From Orlajensenia sp037404875 (GTDB lineage: Bacteria; Actinomycetota; Actinomycetes; Actinomycetales; Microbacteriaceae), in the NCBI RefSeq assembly GCF_037404875.1, contig NZ_JBBELO010000032.1, positions 39,252 through 103,251 of the forward strand: a DNA stretch of 64,000 bases, given 5' to 3'. A program made the position numbers and the translations under genes. Under the pieces are notes generated by a model, which had not been told where the DNA came from, did no database searches, and worked only from the letters and a program-made list of their open reading frames with translations. Positions 59,790-64,000 of this stretch are shown here, piece after piece; the first letter of the stretch is position 1, and each line of letters begins with the position of its first letter.

Positions 59790-61081
59790 CACTTGCCTCC
59801 AGTGGCGGCCTCGAGGGCCTGGTCGAGATCGTAGATGATGTCATCAACGTCTTCGATGCCCACGCTAATCCTCACGATGCCCGGCAGCACCCCGGCGTCC
59901 ACGAGCTGCTGCTCGCTCAGCTGGGCGTGCGTGGTGGACGCGGGATGGATGATGAGCGTCTTCGCGTCGCCGATGTTCGCGACATGGCTGGCGAGATCGA
60001 CCGACTCGATGAGCTTCTGGCCGACCGCCCGGCCGCCCTTCACCTCGAAGCTGAACACCGATCCGGGGCCCTTGGGCAGGTACTTCTGCGCCCGGCCGTG
60101 GTGCGGATGCGACTCCAGCCCCGCCCAGTTCACCGCGGCGATGCGCTGGTCGGCCTGCAACCATTCCGCGACCGCACGAGCGTTGTCGACGTGTGCCTGG
60201 ATGCGGTACGGCAGGGTCTCGATGCCCTGTGCCAGCTGAAAGGCGGCCTGGGCCTGAAGCACCGGCCCGATGTCGCGCAGCTGCTCGGCACGCAGCCGGG
60301 TGAGGAAGGCGTATTCGCCGAAGTTGCCCGACCACTCCAGGCCCCCGTAACTCGGAACCGGCTGGCCGAAGAGCGGGAACTTCTCGCTGTGCCAATGGAA
60401 CCGCCCGCTCTCGACGACGACGCCGCCGAGGGTGGTTCCCGCGCCGCCGAGGAACTTCGTGGCCGAGTGCGTGACGATGTCGGCACCCCACTCGATCGGC
60501 CGGTTGAGGTAGGGCGTGGCGATGGTCGAGTCGACGATGAGCGGGATGCCGTGCGCGTGTGCGACGTCGGCGAGCGCCTCGAGGTCGGCGATGTCGCCCG
60601 AGGGGTTGGCGATGGTCTCGACGAAGATGGCCTTGGTGTTCTCGGTGATCGCGGCGGCGTAGGCCTCGGCATCCGTGGACTGCACGAACGTGGTGTCGAT
60701 GCCGAAGCGGCGCAGCGTCACGTCGAGCTGGGTGATCGAGCCGCCGTACAGCTGAGCCGCTGCGACGATGTGGTCGCCGCTGCCGGCGATGCTCGCGAAG
60801 GTGATGTACTGCGCCGAGAGGCCGGATGCGGTGGCCACCGCTCCGAGGCCGCCCTCCAGGCTCGCCACGCGTTCCTCAAAGCTCGCGACGGTCGGGTTCG
60901 CCAAGCGGGAGTAGATGTTGCCGTACTTCTGCAGCGCGAACCGCGCCGCCGCATCCGCGGTGTCGTCGAAGACGAAGGCCGTGGACTGGTAGATGGGCAG
61001 TGCACGCGCCCCGGTCACTGCGTCGGGGATGTTGCCCGCGTGAATCGCACGCGTCTTGAAGCCGTATTCGCGATCTGCCAT
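59789..61081 (-). CDS. metY: O-acetylhomoserine aminocarboxypropyltransferase (sulfhydrylase)
   Basis: A 430-residue Cys/Met-metabolism PLP enzyme that makes homocysteine from O-acetylhomoserine and sulfide. Signatures are YQSTAFVFDD, RLANPTVASFEERVASLEGG and the PLP lysine K209 in THSATKFLGGAGT; the extra inserts relative to MetB (for example FGQPVPSYGGLEWS) are typical of MetY. It has only the initiator Met and no Cys. The promoter carries a TTACG-type inverted repeat and a leaderless TAGCGT. It is the assimilation end of the proposed sulfur regulon. The CoA-binding gene is coupled downstream. Confidence 0.94.
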   Translation of the reverse strand: MADREYGFKTRAIHAGNIPDAVTGARALPIYQSTAFVFDDTADAAARFALQKYGNIYSRLANPTVASFEERVASLEGGLGAVATASGLSAQYITFASIAGSGDHIVAAAQLYGGSITQLDVTLRRFGIDTTFVQSTDAEAYAAAITENTKAIFVETIANPSGDIADLEALADVAHAHGIPLIVDSTIATPYLNRPIEWGADIVTHSATKFLGGAGTTLGGVVVESGRFHWHSEKFPLFGQPVPSYGGLEWSGNFGEYAFLTRLRAEQLRDIGPVLQAQAAFQLAQGIETLPYRIQAHVDNARAVAEWLQADQRIAAVNWAGLESHPHHGRAQKYLPKGPGSVFSFEVKGGRAVGQKLIESVDLASHVANIGDAKTLIIHPASTTHAQLSEQQLVDAGVLPGIVRISVGIEDVDDIIYDLDQALEAATGGK

Positions 61082-61130
61082 GCGCAGAACGCTACCGGGG
61101 GTCGGCGGCGGGTTACGCCGTCGCTGTAAC
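61082..61130 (-). promoter_or_regulatory. metY leaderless promoter with GTTAC-N9-GTAAC inverted repeat
   Basis: On the minus strand TAGCGT (plus 61089-61094) is followed by 7 bases and the metY ATG. Upstream, GTTAC and GTAAC (plus 61112-61116 and 61126-61130) form an inverted repeat with a 9-base spacer, at about -31 to -49 of the inferred start, where the -35 box would be. The box itself is non-consensus, which suits an activator. The repeat lies at the very end of the isochorismatase-like gene. Confidence 0.6.
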
Positions 61131-61700
61131 GGTGGGCAATGCGCTGAGAACCTCGGCCGTGGAGGTCACCGTGGCGAAACCGCCGCCGTGCAGGTTGACG
61201 GCGCTCGCGCGGGTGAGCTCGTCGGCGCTCAGGCGGATGCCATCGGGACCTTCGAGGTCGAAGGTGTGCGTGGCGTCCAATGGCACGACGACGTCGAAGC
61301 CGAGGTTGCCGCCCATGCGTGCCGTGGTCTCGACGCACATGTTGGTCTGGATGCCGGTGACCACGACCTGCCGGATGCCGCGCTCGCGCAGCCAGCCCGC
61401 GAGGTCGGGCTCGCCGAGGAAGGCGGAGTTCACGTTCTTCGTGACGAGCAGGTCGTGGGGCGCCCCGGCCACGATCGACTTCAGTTCGTTGCCCGGGCTG
61501 CCCACGGCCAAGGGGGAGCCGGGCGACGTGGAGTCGTGGCGCACGAGCACGACGGGCCGAGTGGCATCCGTCCAGGCCTGCACGAGCGCGCCGATGTTGG
61601 CCTCGGCCTCGGCGTTGTTGCGGGAGCCCCAGTACGCCTGGTCGTCGAAGCCGCGTTGCACGTCGATCACGAGAAGGGCGGCGTTGTCGTCGATCTGCAT
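61113..61700 (-). CDS. isochorismatase-like cysteine hydrolase
   Basis: A 195-residue alpha/beta hydrolase with the family triad D13 (LLVIDVQRG), K88 (VTKNVNSAF) and C122 (GIQTNMCVETTAR), and the cis-peptide region VVTGIQTN. Substrates of this family include isochorismate, nicotinamide and other amides; none can be chosen here. CAGGAT lies 6 bases before the ATG. It precedes metY on the same strand by 31 bases, but metY has its own promoter inside its 3' end. Confidence 0.88.
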   Translation of the reverse strand: MQIDDNAALLVIDVQRGFDDQAYWGSRNNAEAEANIGALVQAWTDATRPVVLVRHDSTSPGSPLAVGSPGNELKSIVAGAPHDLLVTKNVNSAFLGEPDLAGWLRERGIRQVVVTGIQTNMCVETTARMGGNLGFDVVVPLDATHTFDLEGPDGIRLSADELTRASAVNLHGGGFATVTSTAEVLSALPTVTATA

Positions 61701-61796
61701 GCCTCCATCCTGCTCCGCGGAACACGCGAGCGCGCGGATGCGGCTGCCGAACGTCGGCGAGAAGATGCCAACGTGTATGCGCCTACGATCGATTGA

Positions 61797-63155
61797 GTGA
61801 CGGAACAGACCGATGCCACCAGTGAGCAGGCACCGCCGCGGCGTCGGTTCGTCGATCTTGCGCCACTGTGGCGCTCTCCAGCGTTCGCGCGTCTGTGGAT
61901 CGGAGCGGCCGTCTCGGGCATCGGCGCCCAGTTGACCATCGTGGCGGTCGGCCTGCAGATCTACGACATCAGCCGATCCACCCTCGCCGTCGCGCTCGTG
62001 GGCGGTATCACGCTCGTTCCCATGATCGTCGCCGGACTGTGGGGCGGCATGCTGGCCGATGCCTTCGACCGGCGGCGGGTGCTGATCATCGCTGCGGTCG
62101 CCGGCTGGCTCTCGACGCTCGCCCTCGTCGCCCTCTCGGCCTGGGATGCGGTGCTCGCCGGATCGGGCGTGCGCGTGGAGGTGTGGCCCTTCTACGTCTT
62201 CACCACGATCAATGCGATCTCCGCCACGATCACGGGCGCCACCCGCTCATCGGTCTACCCGCGCATCCTGCCGACCGACCTCGTCTCGCGGGCGAGTGCC
62301 CTGAATGGCATCGCGATGGGCGTTCAGCTGACGGCCGGACCGGCGCTCGCGGGCGTGCTCGTGGCCACGGTCGGCTTCCCGCTCACCTTCGCGGTCGACG
62401 CGGTGCTGTTCACAGCCGGCTTCCTGGGCATCCTCGCGCTGCCGAAGCTGCCGCCGCTCACGCACACGGCCCGGCCCGGACTGCAGTCCATCCGCGATGG
62501 GGTGGCGTTCCTCAAGGACGCGCCGAACATCCGGATGAGCTTCATCGTCGACATCATCGCGATGTCGTTCGGTCGTCCCTTCGTTCTGCTGCCCGCCATC
62601 GGTGCCACGGTGATCGGGGGAGGGCCGGTGACCGTCGGCATCCTCACCGCCGCCGCGGCCATCGGCACCTTCCTGACGGGACTGTTCAGCGGGCCCGTCG
62701 CCCACGTGCACCGCCACGGCATAGCGATCGGCCGGGCGATCACCGTCTACGGCGGCTTCATCCTTTTGTTCGGCCTGGTCATCGCAGCGATGCAGACGGG
62801 CTGGTTCGGGCCGGTCGGCCCGGGCATCGGCCAGGCGAACATCGTTGCGCTGGTGCTCGCGGCCCTCGCCCTCGCCGGCACCGGCGCATCCGACGAGGTG
62901 AGCGCCATCTTCCGCTCGACCATGCTGCTGACCGCAGCGCCGGATGAGATGCGCGGCCGGCTGCAGGGCATCTTCACCGTGGTGGTCGCCGGAGGTCCGC
63001 GCATCGGGGACCTGTACGCCGGCATCCTCGCCTCGCTCGTGGCACTGTGGTTCCCGCCCGTGCTCGGTGGCATGCTCATCATGGCGCTCATCGCGGTGTG
63101 CCTGCGCATGACGCCGACCTTCCGCAACTACGACGCCCGCACGCCCACCCTCTGA
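61797..63155 (+). CDS. MFS transporter (EntS-like)
   Basis: A 452-residue transporter with about twelve helices. The first half opens with FARLWIGAAVSGIGAQLTIVAVGLQIYDIS and carries motif A GLWGGMLADAFDRRRV, as in EntS-type exporters. A GTG start at 61797 is supported by TACGAT 7 bases upstream (leaderless type). Substrate unknown; possibly a siderophore or drug. Divergent from the isochorismatase-like gene. Confidence 0.88.
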   Translation: MTEQTDATSEQAPPRRRFVDLAPLWRSPAFARLWIGAAVSGIGAQLTIVAVGLQIYDISRSTLAVALVGGITLVPMIVAGLWGGMLADAFDRRRVLIIAAVAGWLSTLALVALSAWDAVLAGSGVRVEVWPFYVFTTINAISATITGATRSSVYPRILPTDLVSRASALNGIAMGVQLTAGPALAGVLVATVGFPLTFAVDAVLFTAGFLGILALPKLPPLTHTARPGLQSIRDGVAFLKDAPNIRMSFIVDIIAMSFGRPFVLLPAIGATVIGGGPVTVGILTAAAAIGTFLTGLFSGPVAHVHRHGIAIGRAITVYGGFILLFGLVIAAMQTGWFGPVGPGIGQANIVALVLAALALAGTGASDEVSAIFRSTMLLTAAPDEMRGRLQGIFTVVVAGGPRIGDLYAGILASLVALWFPPVLGGMLIMALIAVCLRMTPTFRNYDARTPTL

Positions 63156-63210
63156 GCCGCCGTTCCCGAAGCGTCGCCGCTCGACCACACCCCCTGAATC
63201 GGAGCACCCC

Positions 63211-63510
63211 ATGGAATCCATCACCCCGGCTGAGCTCGCCGCCCTCGGCGACGACGCCGTCATCATCGACGTGCGCGAGGTTGATGAGGTGGCGCAGGTG
63301 CGCGTTCCGGGCGCCCTCAACATCCCGATGAGCCAGTTCGTCGATCGCATCGGCGAGCTGCCGGAAGGCACGCTCTACGTGATGTGCGCCGCCGGAGCGC
63401 GCAGCGCACGCGTCACCGAGTTCCTCGAACAGCAGGGCTACGACGCAATCAACGTCTCGGGCGGCATCGGGGAGTGGGCCGCCGGCGGGCATCCCGTCGA
63501 GCGCGGCTGA
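63211..63510 (+). CDS. rhodanese-like domain protein (GlpE type)
   Basis: A 99-residue single rhodanese domain. VIIDVREVDEVAQVRVPGALNIP is the first block, and the active-site loop is C59-A-A-G-A-R-S, the form of GlpE/PspE-like thiosulfate sulfurtransferases, with the Arg that favours thiosulfate. GGAG precedes the ATG. It may transfer sulfane sulfur; no partner is clear. Followed 18 bases later by the broken monooxygenase gene. Confidence 0.9.
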   Translation: MESITPAELAALGDDAVIIDVREVDEVAQVRVPGALNIPMSQFVDRIGELPEGTLYVMCAAGARSARVTEFLEQQGYDAINVSGGIGEWAAGGHPVERG

Positions 63511-63528
63511 TTCGCGGGGCAGACCGCG

Positions 63529-63824
63529 ATGATCACGGAGCACGCCATCCTTCCCGTTCGGCCCGGTGAGGAGACGCATTTCGAGCAGGCCTTCGCTCGT
63601 GCGCGTGAGATCATCGCGGCCATGCCGGGTTCCTCGACCTGACGCTGTCGAGGAGCGTGGAGACGCCGAACGAGTACCTGATCCTCGTGCGCTGGGAGCG
63701 CGTCGAAGACCACGACCCGGGCTTCCGTGGTTCTTCGCAGTACCAGGAATGGCGGCGACTGCTGCACCACTTCTACGATCCGTTTCCGGTGGTGGAGCAC
63801 TTCACCACGGTGATGGATGCGTGA
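63529..63824 (+). pseudogene. antibiotic biosynthesis monooxygenase (ABM) family gene, single-base frameshift
   Basis: From the ATG at 63529 the frame reads a typical YgiN/ABM start (MITEHAILPVRPGEETHFEQ, then AFARAREIIAAMPG) and stops at 63640. The next frame, entered at 63630, continues the same domain (FLDLTLSRSVETPNEYLILV, then RWERVEDHDPGFRGSSQYQE) to a stop at 63822-63824. One base missing at 63628-63630 would restore a 98-residue protein. It is a real frameshift or a sequencing error; the intact second half argues that any mutation is recent. Confidence 0.85.
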
Positions 63825-63866
63825 TGAATTCCCCGGTGAAGTCGATGAATAAAGTTCTTCATTCAC

Positions 63867-63895
63867 TTGTGGTCTTCGAACACGTGTTCTAAACT
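63867..63895 (+). promoter_or_regulatory. promoter with LexA-like SOS box
   Basis: TTGTGG (63867-63872), 17 bases, TAAACT (63890-63895), 6 bases to the ATG. Between the boxes TCGAACACGTGTTCTA (63876-63891) contains the perfect palindrome GAACACGTGTTC and agrees with the actinobacterial LexA box TCGAAC-N4-GTTCGA at all but one or two end positions. Repression by LexA and induction by DNA damage are inferred. Confidence 0.65.
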
Positions 63896-63901
63896 GGGGG
63901 T

Positions 63902-64000
63902 ATGGCGGCGCTCTTGGAAGACCTCAAGTACCTTGAGGATTTCGATGATGAGGATTGGTCGCCGACCGAGCGCGGGCATCTCGAGGACTGCCTGGATCAG
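63902..64000 (+). CDS. start of an unidentified gene under a LexA-like box
   Basis: Only the first 33 codons are in the window. They encode an acidic N-terminus (MAALLEDLKYLEDFDDEDWS, then PTERGHLEDCLDQ). No domain can be recognised. The promoter just upstream holds a LexA-like palindrome, so a DNA-damage-inducible product is possible. In mycobacteria, HNH-nuclease (13E12) family genes can carry such boxes, but the visible residues do not show that this is one. Confidence 0.6.
   Translation, partial: MAALLEDLKYLEDFDDEDWSPTERGHLEDCLDQ

Noticed and set aside
61082..61130. SAM-type riboswitch upstream of metY
   Set aside because: The promoter is apparently leaderless, with the -10 seven bases from the ATG, so there is no room for an aptamer.
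63902..64000. Calling the last gene a 13E12/DUF222 HNH endonuclease
   Set aside because: A LexA-like box alone is not enough; the 33 visible codons show no domain.

Overview
This is a high-GC actinobacterial chromosome segment, most likely from a member of the Microbacteriaceae. The pointers are the codon use, the many four-base start/stop overlaps, the many probably leaderless promoters, a SARP-type regulator, a Stealth-family phosphotransferase and a LexA-like box of actinobacterial type. I see no tRNA, rRNA, CRISPR array, transposase or prophage. The gene content is chromosomal, with an accessory flavour in the sulfur and secondary-metabolite genes.

Layout. 0-5.3 kb: the end of an amino-acid ABC importer, then an operon of a cysteine-synthase-like enzyme, an NtaA/SnaA-type flavin monooxygenase and a histidine-ammonia-lyase homologue without the usual cofactor-forming triad, then a convergent GNAT gene. 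5.3-16.3 kb: hrpA helicase with two in-frame repeat insertions, two transport loci (an MFS protein and an HTH-controlled ABC-2 exporter), an aldo/keto reductase and a YyaL-type protein. 16.4-30.5 kb: FMN reductase, cysteine-desulfurase-like enzyme and SnaA-type monooxygenase; then two unrelated genes (a small ORF and a DUF3516 helicase); then a complete peptide/nickel-type ABC importer with a luciferase-like monooxygenase and two CMD/AhpD-fold proteins. 30.5-43 kb: a large LuxR-type ATPase, Stealth protein, phosphodiesterase, methyltransferase, LysM lipoprotein, J-domain protein, FMN reductase, M18 aminopeptidase, a Met/Cys-rich copper-binding protein and acylphosphatase. 43-50 kb: an array of intergenic hairpins, rhodanese, a type III PKS/methyltransferase/FAD oxidoreductase operon, sulfurtransferase, serine deaminase and an HTH/Clp-N cassette. 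50-59 kb: a DrrAB-like exporter facing a SARP regulator, a secreted M6 metalloprotease and a DUF3060 lipoprotein. 59-64 kb: CoA-binding protein with metY, isochorismatase-like hydrolase, MFS protein, rhodanese, a frameshifted antibiotic-biosynthesis-monooxygenase gene and the start of a gene with a LexA-like box in its promoter.

Main result. Three separated gene groups (1.15-4.84 kb; 16.44-19.89 plus 23.03-30.47 kb; metY at 59.8-61.1 kb) share two independent features. Their promoters carry TTACG/CGTAA half-sites, several as inverted repeats. Their proteins are almost free of sulfur amino acids: by my count 14 proteins of about 5,220 residues contain only 6 non-initiator Met and 5 Cys, and four of the five Cys sit in recognisable functional motifs. 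Neighbouring genes do not show this consistently; the adjacent amino-acid ABC ATPase has about a dozen Met in 268 residues. I infer a sulfur-starvation regulon encoding uptake of an unidentified organosulfur compound, flavin-dependent C-S cleavage and re-assimilation through metY. The lyase homologue without the triad is the least explained part of it.
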